Source: RGDT01 sp964630925
GTDB taxonomy: Bacteria; Planctomycetota; Planctomycetia; Gemmatales; Gemmataceae
NCBI GenBank assembly: GCA_964630925.1
Contig: CAZVZK010000058.1
Location: forward strand, 1 to 60,511
Direction of reading: 5' to 3'
Length of the DNA stretch: 60,511 nt
The position numbers and the translations under genes are program-made. A model generated the notes under the pieces. That model was not told the DNA's origin, did not search any database, and was given only the letters and a program-made list of their open reading frames with translations. This document shows, piece by piece, positions 1-7,338 of this stretch; position 1 is the first letter of the stretch, and every line of letters starts with the position of its first letter.

Positions 1-1
1 G

Positions 2-820
2 ACCGACGCCGCCCAGCTCGCCGAGCTGTACACCCTCGGCGAACTCACCGAACGCGCCTGGCGGAAGGGAGTGCAGGTGATGGTCGAGGGGCCGGGGCAC
101 GTCCCCTTCGACCAGATCGAGTACAACATGAAGCTCCAGCGGGCGGCCTGCCACGGGGCCCCGTTCTACGTCCTCGGCCCGCTCGTCACCGACGTGTTCC
201 CCGGGTACGACCACATCACCTCGTGCATCGGGGCGACGGCCGCCGCGTACCACGGGGCCGCGATGCTCTGCTACGTCACCCCGAAAGAACACCTCGGGCT
301 GCCGAAGAAGGACGACGTGAAGCAGGGGTGCGTGGCGTACAAGATCGCCGCCCACGCCGCCGACGTGGCCCTGGGCATCCCCGGGACGCGTGAGCGCGAC
401 GACGAGCTGACCAAGGCGCGGGCGGCGCTCAACTGGGAGAAGCACTTCGAGCTGAGCTTCGACCCCGACCTGGCGCGGGCGTTCCACGACGAGGACCTCG
501 ACGTGGACACCGACTTCTGCGCCATGTGCGGCCACGACTGGTGCAGCGTGCGCATCAGCAAGGAGATCGTGGAGTTCGCCTCCGGCAAGGACGAGGAGTA
601 CCAGCGCGGCGCCGCCAGGATCTCCGCCGCCCTCTCCCCCGAGCAGCAGGAGATCCTGGCGAAACGCGGCGTGCTGTCGCCGGAGGAGGTGCATCGGCTG
701 GCGTCGAAGACGCGCAAGGCCGTCGGCGCCGACGAGGGCAAGGCGGCGTGCCACAGCGACGTGGCCGACGACGGCCGGGCGAAGCGCGTGCAGAGCGTGG
801 CGCTGCCGCTGGTGAGGTGA
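2..820 (+). CDS. thiC: Phosphomethylpyrimidine synthase ThiC, C-terminal part (5' end outside window)
   Basis: ThiC is the radical-SAM enzyme that rearranges aminoimidazole ribotide into hydroxymethylpyrimidine phosphate in thiamine biosynthesis. The frame is open from base 2, so the gene begins upstream; 272 residues are visible. The fragment carries the family segments EGPGHVP and KLQRAACHGAPFY and the radical-SAM cluster motif CAMCGHDWC (C-x2-C-x4-C, visible residues 173-181). About 90 residues follow the cluster, a long low-conservation tail ending in RVQSVALPLVR. The nucleotides encoding that tail are repeated exactly at 1401-1430. Identity is secure; the partial state is a window edge effect. 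Confidence 0.97.
   Translation, partial: TDAAQLAELYTLGELTERAWRKGVQVMVEGPGHVPFDQIEYNMKLQRAACHGAPFYVLGPLVTDVFPGYDHITSCIGATAAAYHGAAMLCYVTPKEHLGLPKKDDVKQGCVAYKIAAHAADVALGIPGTRERDDELTKARAALNWEKHFELSFDPDLARAFHDEDLDVDTDFCAMCGHDWCSVRISKEIVEFASGKDEEYQRGAARISAALSPEQQEILAKRGVLSPEEVHRLASKTRKAVGADEGKAACHSDVADDGRAKRVQSVALPLVR
786..815 (+). repeat. 30-bp direct repeat, copy 1 (inside thiC 3' end)
   Basis: These 30 bases near the thiC stop codon are identical to 1401-1430. The two copies bracket the antitoxin-like gene and the HNH remnant. This is the layout expected if a small cassette had entered at the thiC 3' end and regenerated the gene's tail. Confidence 0.85.
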
Positions 821-872
821 AGCCCCGGCGTACAATGAGCGCGGGCGCAGCCGCACCGCGAGGAGGAGGGCC

Positions 873-1232
873 ATGACAGAGACGGTCACGTTGGAGGTGC
901 CGAGCGAGGTGATGGCCCGCGCACGGGCCGAAGCCACACGCACGAAGCGGCGGGCCGAGGAGGTGCTGGTCGAGTGGGCGAGCGGCATGGCCCCCGCCGA
1001 TACACTCCCCGACGCCGACCTGCTTGCGCTGTGCGCCTTCATGATGCCCGAGGCGGAGCAGAAGGAGATGAGCGAGCTGCTGTGGAAGCAGCGCGAGCAG
1101 GAGATCGGCGCGGCGGAACGTGCGCGGCTGGATGAGCTGCTGGGCATCTACCAGCGCGGGAACATCCGCAAGGCGGAAGCCTTACGGGTGGCCGTGTCGC
1201 GCGGCCTGATCCCGCCGTTGGGTGCGGCATGA
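873..1232 (+). CDS. Small antitoxin-like/HNH-partner protein, hypothetical
   Basis: This 119-residue soluble protein starts with a short beta-strand-like segment (TVTLEVPSEVMARARAEA), a ribbon-helix-helix or antitoxin-style beginning, followed by a charged helical region with no recognised catalytic motif. ATG 873 follows a strong AGGAGG. The stop overlaps the next start as ATGA at 1229-1232, which indicates translational coupling to the HNH reading frame. In cyanobacteria and planctomycetes small proteins of this kind are often encoded just before HNH nucleases; from memory they are annotated as hypothetical. Function as an antitoxin is inferred only from that pairing. Confidence 0.6.
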   Translation: MTETVTLEVPSEVMARARAEATRTKRRAEEVLVEWASGMAPADTLPDADLLALCAFMMPEAEQKEMSELLWKQREQEIGAAERARLDELLGIYQRGNIRKAEALRVAVSRGLIPPLGAA

Positions 1233-1391
1233 GCCGTCCCCGCCTCCCCGCGGAGGTGATCCGCCGCGTGCGCGCCGCCTCAGGGGATACGGCTGGCGGA
1301 CGATCCGCTGTCGCTCACGGTGCGCGCCTCGTGGGTCGCGGTGGGCTGGCATCCGCCGGTAGAGGAGAGAACCCCGCCGACGACTTCCTGA
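1229..1391 (+). pseudogene. HNH endonuclease remnant with internal deletion and frameshift
   Basis: The first 20 codons (MSRPRLPAEVIRRVRAASGD) look like the N-terminus of a small HNH nuclease. Immediately afterwards, in the next frame (1290-1391), the sequence encodes RLADDPLSLTVRASWVAVGW followed by HPP, which resembles the C-terminus of the same family. The central region with the HNH motif and zinc-binding cysteines is absent, so this is an internal deletion plus frameshift. The ATG overlaps the stop of the upstream antitoxin-like gene. The call rests on recalled family sequences. Confidence 0.65.
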
Positions 1392-1400
1392 GTGCGCGCC

Positions 1401-1430
1401 GCGTGCAGAGCGTGGCGCTGCCGCTGGTGA
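1401..1430 (+). repeat. 30-bp direct repeat, copy 2 (after HNH remnant)
   Basis: An exact copy of the thiC tail bases at 786-815, 585 bp downstream. It lies in no complete gene, although the frame opened at 1229 passes through it and so ends in a second VQSVALPLV peptide. Confidence 0.85.
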
Positions 1431-1443
1431 AATGAGGTGACGC

Positions 1444-2379
1444 GTGTCGCCCAACCCGTTCGACCAGGCCTGCCGCTTCCTCCTCCGCCTCTACCCGACC
1501 CCGTTGCTGGCGTGGTTGCTGGGGATCACCGAGGACAAACTCGACTTCGTCGGCTGGCTCGACACGCGCGCCCTCCCCTGGCCCGGCCAGCCGGACCGCA
1601 CCTGCGACACCGTCGCCCACCTCCGCGACCCGGCGCGGGGCGGCCTGCCGTGGGCCGTCCCCGTCGAGCTCCAGATCGACCCCGACGGCGAGATGTTCGG
1701 CCGCGGCCTGGGCTACCTGAGCGGGCTGTGGCGCGACCAACGCCCGACGGACCTGCGCGGCGACCGCTTCGAGGTCGGCCTGGTCGTCGTCAACCTGCGT
1801 GGCCGCGGCCGCTGCTCCAGGGCGATGCATCTCTCCGGCACCCGGCTGCGCACGGCCCTGCGGGCGGTGGAGCGGAACCTGTCGCGTGTCCCGGCGCCGC
1901 GGGCTCTCCGCCGGATCTCCTCGGGCCGATGGCCGGCGGCCCTGCTGCCGTGGGTTCCGCTCTTTGACGGCGCGGGAGACGCGGGTATCATCGAGGAATG
2001 GGGCCGCCTGGCGCGGGCCCAGAAGGACGCCGGGCTGCGGAAGGTGCTGCCGCTGGCGCTGCTGTTCGCCGAGGCCGCCGGGCGCCTGGAGGCGTGGCGA
2101 GCCCCCCTGGAGGGCTGGGACATGATCGAGTCGCAGGTCGTCAAGGAGTGGACCGAGCAGGCACTTGAGCGAGGCTTGCGTGAGGGCAAACAGGCCGGGC
2201 AACGCGAGGCGAAGGCCGGGGCGCTCCTCCGCATCCTGCGGCGGCCGCCGCTGAGCCTCCCGGCCGACCTGGAGCAGGCGGTCCGGGCAATCACAGACCT
2301 CCCCCGCCTCGACGCGGCCCTCGATGCCGCCCTGGCGGCGTCCTCCCTCGATGAGTTCCGCCGCACCACGGGCCTGTGA
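1444..2379 (+). CDS. Rpn/PD-(D/E)XK nuclease-like hypothetical protein
   Basis: A 311-residue protein resembling the Rpn (recombination-promoting nuclease)/YhgA-like group common in cyanobacteria and planctomycetes. The N-terminal half contains a plausible PD-(D/E)XK-type site, with an acidic residue in the CDTVAHLRD stretch and the E-x-Q pair in WAVPVELQ (about residue 75). The C-terminal part is charged and helical (EQALERGLREGKQAG), as is usual in this group. GTG 1444 is preferred because it follows a GAGGTGA ribosome-binding site; other GTG codons lie a few bases upstream. It follows the thiC repeat cassette and precedes an unrelated two-repeat gene. Nuclease activity is inferred. Confidence 0.55.
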   Translation: MSPNPFDQACRFLLRLYPTPLLAWLLGITEDKLDFVGWLDTRALPWPGQPDRTCDTVAHLRDPARGGLPWAVPVELQIDPDGEMFGRGLGYLSGLWRDQRPTDLRGDRFEVGLVVVNLRGRGRCSRAMHLSGTRLRTALRAVERNLSRVPAPRALRRISSGRWPAALLPWVPLFDGAGDAGIIEEWGRLARAQKDAGLRKVLPLALLFAEAAGRLEAWRAPLEGWDMIESQVVKEWTEQALERGLREGKQAGQREAKAGALLRILRRPPLSLPADLEQAVRAITDLPRLDAALDAALAASSLDEFRRTTGL

Positions 2380-2412
2380 ACCGGCCCTGCCGATCGTAAC
2401 ACGAGGTGACCC

Positions 2413-3300
2413 ATGTCGTCCGACGAGCAGGGCGGGCCCGACTCCCTCGGCCCGGCACGCCCGATCCTGGCAACCGCCCTGCGCCTGGCCGCCCTCGCCT
2501 CCGGCCACGGCGACCACGAGGGCGGGCACGCCCTCGCCGCCTGCGCCGCCCGCCTCGCCCGCAAGGTGCGCGGGCTGGGCGAGGTCGCCGACTTCCGCCT
2601 CGAACGGGCCCTCGACGCCGCCGAGGCCGAGGCCGCCCCCGCCGCCCAGCTCGCCTCCCTGCGCGAGGGCCTGGAGGCGCTCCTCGGCGACACGGACGAG
2701 GACGAGCCTGATGTGGGCGAGCCGCTGGCACGGGCGCAGTCGTTGATCGAGCAGGCCATTTCCATCGGCGCCCCGGCGTACAACACCGGCGACCTGCGCG
2801 GCTGCTACGGCGTGTACTCCTGCACGGCGCGGGCCATCCTCGCCATCCTCCCCGGCCTGCCGGAGCCCGCGGCGGCCCGCCTGCGCGGCGCCCTGGAGGC
2901 GTGCCGACGCATGACCGATCCGGACGAGCAGGCGTGGGCCATGCGCCACGCCTTCGACGCCGTGGCCGGCCTGGGCGGCACCGCCGAGGGCGTCGCCCCG
3001 GCGCGGGCGCGCGACACGCTCGCCGTCGCCATCTCCATCGGCGCCCCGGCCTTCAACCTGGGCGACCACCGCGGCTGCTACGAGGTCTACGCCTGCACGG
3101 CCCGATTGCTCGTCAACTCACCCTCCATGCCGGCCGACGTGCGAGACCCCCTGCGCCACGCCCTGGAGCGGGCCAGCACCGAGCCGAACGTGACACGCCA
3201 GGCGTGGATCATGCGCGAGGCGTTCGACGCCCTGCTGGGCGATGCCGTCGAGGACGAGGACGTCTGGGAGGACGAGGACGAGGGCGACGAGGACGATTAA
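2413..3300 (+). CDS. Two-repeat hypothetical protein with acidic tail
   Basis: A 295-residue soluble protein of unknown function. Two copies of an approximately 80-residue unit are visible, residues 108-187 and 198-276. Each begins AISIGAPA(Y/F)N, continues GD.RGCY.VY.CTAR and ends with a helix like QAWAMRHAFDAV. The invariant Cys-Tyr pairs and repeated 'IGAP' suggest a conserved fold rather than low complexity. The last 15 residues are almost entirely Asp/Glu. ATG 2413 sits 33 bp after the preceding gene, with GAGGTGA upstream, so the two may be co-transcribed. I do not recognise a characterised family. Confidence 0.75.
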   Translation: MSSDEQGGPDSLGPARPILATALRLAALASGHGDHEGGHALAACAARLARKVRGLGEVADFRLERALDAAEAEAAPAAQLASLREGLEALLGDTDEDEPDVGEPLARAQSLIEQAISIGAPAYNTGDLRGCYGVYSCTARAILAILPGLPEPAAARLRGALEACRRMTDPDEQAWAMRHAFDAVAGLGGTAEGVAPARARDTLAVAISIGAPAFNLGDHRGCYEVYACTARLLVNSPSMPADVRDPLRHALERASTEPNVTRQAWIMREAFDALLGDAVEDEDVWEDEDEGDEDD

Positions 3301-3428
3301 CGCAGCGACTGGCCCATCTTGACCTTGATCGGGGCCGGCTTGCCGGACGCGGGGCCCTGCGGCACGCCGAAGATGGGGCCACTGACCAGCGTCCACAGGG
3401 CGAGCAAAGCGATCCAGCGGAACTCCAT
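3297..3428 (-). CDS. Small secreted or membrane peptide (43 aa)
   Basis: ATG 3428 opens a 43-codon frame on the minus strand. Its product starts MEFRWIALLALWTLVSGPIF, a short hydrophobic segment like a signal peptide or single membrane helix, followed by a Pro/Lys-rich tail ending GQSLR. A GAGAGG ribosome-binding site precedes the start. The stop codon overlaps the stop of the convergent gene ending at 3300. From memory, very short proteins of this type (MEFRW...LLALWTL) recur in Gemmata-like genomes. No function can be given. Confidence 0.55.
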   Translation of the reverse strand: MEFRWIALLALWTLVSGPIFGVPQGPASGKPAPIKVKMGQSLR

Positions 3429-4063
3429 GACGCACCTCTCGAATCACTGGCCCATCTCGACGGCTGAATCCCTTGCACCCGCCGTGCCGCCGCGCCCGCC
3501 GTCGCCGCCACTTCCGCAACAATGGCACCAGCAACATGTTACACCGATTCAGCCGGCGGAGGAATGAGGGCCGGCGTGAATCGGCGTTGCGAGGGGTTTA
3601 CAGCGCGGGCGACGTGTAAAGGGGTGTGGAAACGGAACCACCCGCGCCTCGTGGCGCGGGTGGGGGGGGGAAGGGAAGAGGACGAACCGCCCGGATGGGG
3701 GGACACCACGGGCGGGGGAGATCTCCGCCGTGGCCGGGGGGACGGCCACGGCAGGAGGGGGTTCCTTCGGGGGAAGGGCACACCAGGCCCGCCCTTGTGA
3801 AGCGGGCCTGGTGCGGCCGGCCCAGGGGTTCCGGCCCCGAGCCGCTCTTCTCTGCGAATCCGGCCCCGTCTTTGGAAGCCATCTCGCTTCGACTCTTCCT
3901 CCCTTTGCACCGCCCGTGCCAGACACCACCCGTTCGCCGCGATTGGACCGCAAGACGTTGCATGGTCGGCAGATACGCCGTATCGCACGCCCCGGCCGCC
4001 ACGCCGCGCCCTTCCGCCCGCCGGGAAGAAATTACACGCCCCGCGCTGCCGTCCATGCAGCTC
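3429..4063. other. Non-coding region with three successive hairpins
   Basis: No convincing gene lies in these 635 bases. Three perfect inverted repeats follow each other: 3638-3663 (11-bp arms, 4-nt loop), 3727-3752 (10-bp arms, 6-nt loop) and 3781-3813 (12-bp arms, 9-nt loop). They lie downstream of the leftward methyltransferase gene and upstream of the small leftward peptide gene. Confidence 0.6.
3638..3663 (-). terminator. Candidate intrinsic terminator for the leftward transcript
   Basis: The perfect 11-bp-arm hairpin is followed on the minus strand by TTCCGTTTCC, a weak T-rich stretch. It is placed to stop transcription from the methyltransferase gene whose stop is at 4064. The lack of a true T-tract keeps this tentative. 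Confidence 0.35.
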
Positions 4064-5227
4064 CTACACAGGCACCGGATCGCACACCGCCACGCATGCC
4101 CGGCCAAGCACCGGCGTCAGCACCAGCGTCGCCGCCGCGTCGCCCGACAGCTTCAGCTTGCGAACGAGGTCGTCCGGGTCACATGGCACGCCGCGCCGCG
4201 ACACGCTCACCCGCCCCACGCCGCGCCCGCGCAGATACTCGCGTAGCCGCCCGGCGTGCAGCGGCATCCATCCCCACACACGCCACGCCCGCGCCAGCGG
4301 GCCCGGCGAATATTCATCCGCCGACAGGTAGATCACCGACGCATCCACCGGCCACGCCCCCAGCCGCGCCGCCAGCCCGCCCACCAGCCCCGAACGCGCC
4401 ACGGCCGGCCCCGGATCGATCAGCCACGCCCCCGGCTCGCGCGCCCCCGGCAACGCCACGTCCTCCGTCAGCGTCACCCCGGACGGCAGCGCCGTCGCCC
4501 GCCGCCGCGGCCCCGCCCACGCCCCAAGCCACAGAACGCACTCCTTCAGCTCGCCGTCCAGCGACAAGCACTCCACCTCGCCGCCGTAGGACGCCAGCTC
4601 CTCCAACGGCACCCCGGGGGCCAGCTTGGCCGCCAGCGGCACGCCGGGGAAGCGCCGCGCCACCTCCCCCAGCGCCGGCTCACAGTCCAGCGTCGAGAGA
4701 CGCCGCTTGCCCCCGACACGCCGGTCCGGGTCGACGAACACCGCCTCGACGGCCCCGACATCCGCCGTGAACACATCGCCCTCGGTCAGCACGCACCGCT
4801 CGCGCACCCCGTACGCCGCGACGTTCGCACCGGCCATGTCGAGGCGCACCCCGTCGCGTTCGACGCACGCCACCTCGGCGTGTTCGGCCAGCGCCAGGGC
4901 GTCACCGCCGATGCCGCACCCCAGGTCCGCCACCCGCCGCATTCCGGCGAAGCGCCCCGCCCGGTGGCGGGCGACGGCCTCCGATGTCGCCTGCTCCAGC
5001 GCCTCGCGGGTGAAGTACATCGCCGCCGCCCGCGTGAACTTGGCCACGCCCCGCGCCCGCAGAATCGCCGTCTGCAACGCCGCCCGCACGAGCTCGGGCG
5101 GATGACGCTTGCCCAGCCGCGTCGCGCAGGCCAGGAACGTGCCGTCATCCGGCGCCAGCGCCATCGCCTCGGCCAGGGCCGCCTGGCCCGCCGGCGACAG
5201 CAACACCCGCAGCGTCTCGCGGTCCAT
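4064..5227 (-). CDS. Class I SAM methyltransferase with THUMP-like C-terminal domain
   Basis: A 387-residue cytosolic protein. Residues 99-114 form motif I of a Rossmann methyltransferase (VADLGCGIGGDALALA). The stretch VEAVFVDPDRR is the acidic/DP loop after strand 4, and the C-terminal part (SVSRRGVPCDPDDLVRKLKL) fits the THUMP-like domain attached to this family. Family members are predicted RNA- or small-molecule-modifying enzymes; the substrate is not known. ATG 5227 was chosen because similarity to the family begins there. The open frame continues upstream to 5452, but that part is the repeat-rich intergenic region. It is transcribed away from the RepA-like gene. Confidence 0.85.
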   Translation of the reverse strand: MDRETLRVLLSPAGQAALAEAMALAPDDGTFLACATRLGKRHPPELVRAALQTAILRARGVAKFTRAAAMYFTREALEQATSEAVARHRAGRFAGMRRVADLGCGIGGDALALAEHAEVACVERDGVRLDMAGANVAAYGVRERCVLTEGDVFTADVGAVEAVFVDPDRRVGGKRRLSTLDCEPALGEVARRFPGVPLAAKLAPGVPLEELASYGGEVECLSLDGELKECVLWLGAWAGPRRRATALPSGVTLTEDVALPGAREPGAWLIDPGPAVARSGLVGGLAARLGAWPVDASVIYLSADEYSPGPLARAWRVWGWMPLHAGRLREYLRGRGVGRVSVSRRGVPCDPDDLVRKLKLSGDAAATLVLTPVLGRACVAVCDPVPV

Positions 5228-5374
5228 CTCGCCCACCCCCGCAAGGCCGGCAAGGGCGCAACGCTTGCGCCATCCGGCACGGCACCCCCTTTTTACTGTC
5301 TTTCCCAGGCCGGACATCTTCGCCATCCGCTGGGCGCGCCCCCGAACGCGCGGTATGGTTCGTCGGCCAGGCGA

Positions 5375-5655
5375 GATGTGCCTCGCCGCACGCGGACCGA
5401 GACCCGAAATGTGCCCCGCCGCACGCGAACCCAGGACCGGCTCGACGGGCATTCACCCCTCTCGCAGCTGCGCAGCTGCGGAAAGTGCAGCTGCGCAGCT
5501 GCGAGAGGGTCGGATCCCGGCCGGTCCCCGTGCGGCCGGGCACACGTCGAGGTCCGGTCCGCGGGCGGCCGGGCACAAGACCGCGGGCGGCCGGGCACAT
5601 CCGCCCGCGCCGACCGCGTGCCGCCAGGCGCGCCGCTGACGGGCGGCCGCGCACC
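5375..5655. promoter_or_regulatory. Candidate replication origin: opposed iteron-like repeats around a long palindrome
   Basis: A roughly 17-bp unit (consensus TGTGCCYCGCCGCACGC) occurs twice in plus orientation at 5375 and 5408. It returns in reverse orientation at about 5529, 5561 and 5583, with a degenerate copy near 5640. Copy spacings are 33, 32-33 and 22 bp, close to whole helical turns. The two groups point at each other across the perfect palindrome at 5457-5509. The block lies between divergent genes, directly upstream of a RepA-like initiator, the usual place for iterons. A single DnaA-box-like 9-mer (7 of 9) is at 5809-5817. Origin function is inferred. Confidence 0.5.
5457..5509. 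repeat. Perfect inverted repeat, 23-bp arms and 7-nt loop
   Basis: The arms 5457-5479 and 5487-5509 are exactly complementary around the loop GGAAAGT. Each arm contains two CAGCTG cores in GCAGCTGC context. There is no following T-tract on either strand, so a terminator role is unlikely. It is the centre of the opposed repeat groups. Confidence 0.9.
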
Positions 5656-5841
5656 CCGTGTGCGTCCCCCGTCGCCATAAGAACCGTGTCGGCAACAGGA
5701 TGCGCGGGACGACCCGCCGCGCCAAACCAGGGTTGCCAACCAGAGAAGACAAACCACACCAAAGGCCCGCGCCCGGCCAATCCGCGCGGCAGCGCCTTGG
5801 CGCATGGGTGTGGACATGAGAAGGTCGTAAGGCAGGGGAAC

Positions 5842-7230
5842 ATGAACATCAACGAGCAGGCCCGGCTCCGCGAGGGGCGCGACGAGATGAACCTCGCCGA
5901 CTTCCCCATCTCCGCCCTCCAGCGGGCGCAGAAGGCCGACGAGTCCGGCCACAAGGCCGACCGCATGGAGCTGCACGCCTCGCGCTACGACCCGTCCACA
6001 CGCCAGCGCGTCAAGCAGAAGGTCACCCTCACCTCGACGGCCCGCGACGGCCTGCCCACGCCCGCCGACGAGCACGTCATCCTGGCGCTGCTCTACGTCG
6101 CCAAGCACGCCGACAACTTCGCCGGCGACACGGTCCACTTCTGCCCGTCGCAGCTCTTCGAGGTCATGGGCTGGGCCCCGAACGGGCGTAGCTACACGCG
6201 CCTCCGCGACGTGCTGCGCCGCCTGAAGTCGCTGACCATCCGCTACGAGAACGCCTGGTGGGACGCCTCGGGGCGGGCCTACGAGGAGGAGGTCGCCACC
6301 GGCATCGTCAGCGGCTACCGCATCGGCCGCCAGGTGAGCGGCCCGCGCAAGGCCGGCACCGAGCTGGCGTCCTGGGTCACCTGGACGCAGCAGTTCTACG
6401 CCAGCCTCCAGGCCGGCAACCTCAAGCGTCTCGACCTGAGCGTCTTCTTCGCCCTCAAGACGCCCACCGCCCAGCGGATGTACCGCTTCCTCGACAAACG
6501 CTTCTACAACAGCCCCTCGCTGCAGCTCGACCTCACCGAGTTCGCCTGCGGCCACGTCGGCCTGACCGACGCCGGCAACGTCGCCCTCCTCAAGCGGCGG
6601 CTGACGCCGGGCCTGGAGGAGCTGGAGCGTATCGGCTTCCTGGCGCCGGCCCCGCCCGAGGGCCGCTTCCAGAAGGTGAAGGCCGGCCAGTGGCGCATCA
6701 TCCTCCAGGCCCCTGGCCGCGAGGCGGCCCCGGAGGCGGCAGCCCCGGCGCCGGTGATCGACGCCCCGGCGGCCGAGCTGGCCCGCGAGTTCTACCGCCG
6801 GTGGGGCTCGACGGCGGCCCCCGGCCCGCGCGACATCGAGCAGGCGCGGCAGATGATCGCCGACCTCGGGGAGGCGGCGACAGAGGTGATGACACTGCTG
6901 GTGAAGGTGGCGAAGAAGGAATGGCCGGACTGCCGCTCGCTGAGCGGGGCGGCGCAGAAGTACCTGGGCGACGCGGTCAAGCTGCTGGAACGAGAGCGCA
7001 AGCGGGCCGAGGCCCGCGAGCAGGCCGCCGAGCAGCGCCGCCGCGAGCAGTCGTCGGAGTCGGAGCGCCGGCAGGCGAGCCAGTCGCTGGAGGCGGTGTG
7101 GGCGGCCCTGCCGGGGTCGCAGAAGCAGGCCATCGAGGCCGCGGTGCGTTCGCGGCTGTCGGGGCCGGTGCCGGCGGCGTTCGTGGTGCGGATGTGCTTG
7201 CAGGAGCTGGGCCGGCGTCTGGGCGCGTGA
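5842..7230 (+). CDS. RepA-like replication initiator protein (RPA family)
   Basis: A 462-residue protein matching the plasmid 'replication initiator protein A' family (PF10134-like), which from memory is also found on Gemmataceae chromosomes. The N-terminal 270 residues hold the winged-helix initiator region: RMELHASRYDPSTRQRVKQK, the ADEHVILALLYVAKH helix, and a second wing around RMYRFLDKRFY. The C-terminal third is charged and helical (LLERERKRAEAREQAAEQ), a probable coiled coil. ATG 5842 has GTAAGG upstream; the frame continues further upstream only through the repeat region. Whether it drives chromosomal replication or is a captured plasmid initiator cannot be read from sequence. Confidence 0.8.
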   Translation: MNINEQARLREGRDEMNLADFPISALQRAQKADESGHKADRMELHASRYDPSTRQRVKQKVTLTSTARDGLPTPADEHVILALLYVAKHADNFAGDTVHFCPSQLFEVMGWAPNGRSYTRLRDVLRRLKSLTIRYENAWWDASGRAYEEEVATGIVSGYRIGRQVSGPRKAGTELASWVTWTQQFYASLQAGNLKRLDLSVFFALKTPTAQRMYRFLDKRFYNSPSLQLDLTEFACGHVGLTDAGNVALLKRRLTPGLEELERIGFLAPAPPEGRFQKVKAGQWRIILQAPGREAAPEAAAPAPVIDAPAAELAREFYRRWGSTAAPGPRDIEQARQMIADLGEAATEVMTLLVKVAKKEWPDCRSLSGAAQKYLGDAVKLLERERKRAEAREQAAEQRRREQSSESERRQASQSLEAVWAALPGSQKQAIEAAVRSRLSGPVPAAFVVRMCLQELGRRLGA

Positions 7231-7338
7231 AGGATCATTTCGCGATTTTCCGTCACAACGCCCTGCCAGCCTCTATCTAGGTATGCAGAGGGGGTTACCA
7301 CCCCACGAACGGGACAAGACCAGGAGCGAGAGCAAGAC

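Noticed and set aside
3539..4107. Minus-strand proteins in the 3.5-4.1 kb region
   Set aside because: The frames are Pro/Arg-rich products of GC-rich hairpin DNA without ribosome-binding sites or domain features.
4064..5452. Extended N-terminus for the methyltransferase
   Set aside because: The extra 75 codons run through the iteron-like repeats and have no family similarity; ATG 5227 fits the family start.
5809..5817. DnaA box proving a chromosomal origin
   Set aside because: A single 9-mer with 7 of 9 matches is expected by chance; no cluster of DnaA boxes or AT-rich unwinding tract was seen.
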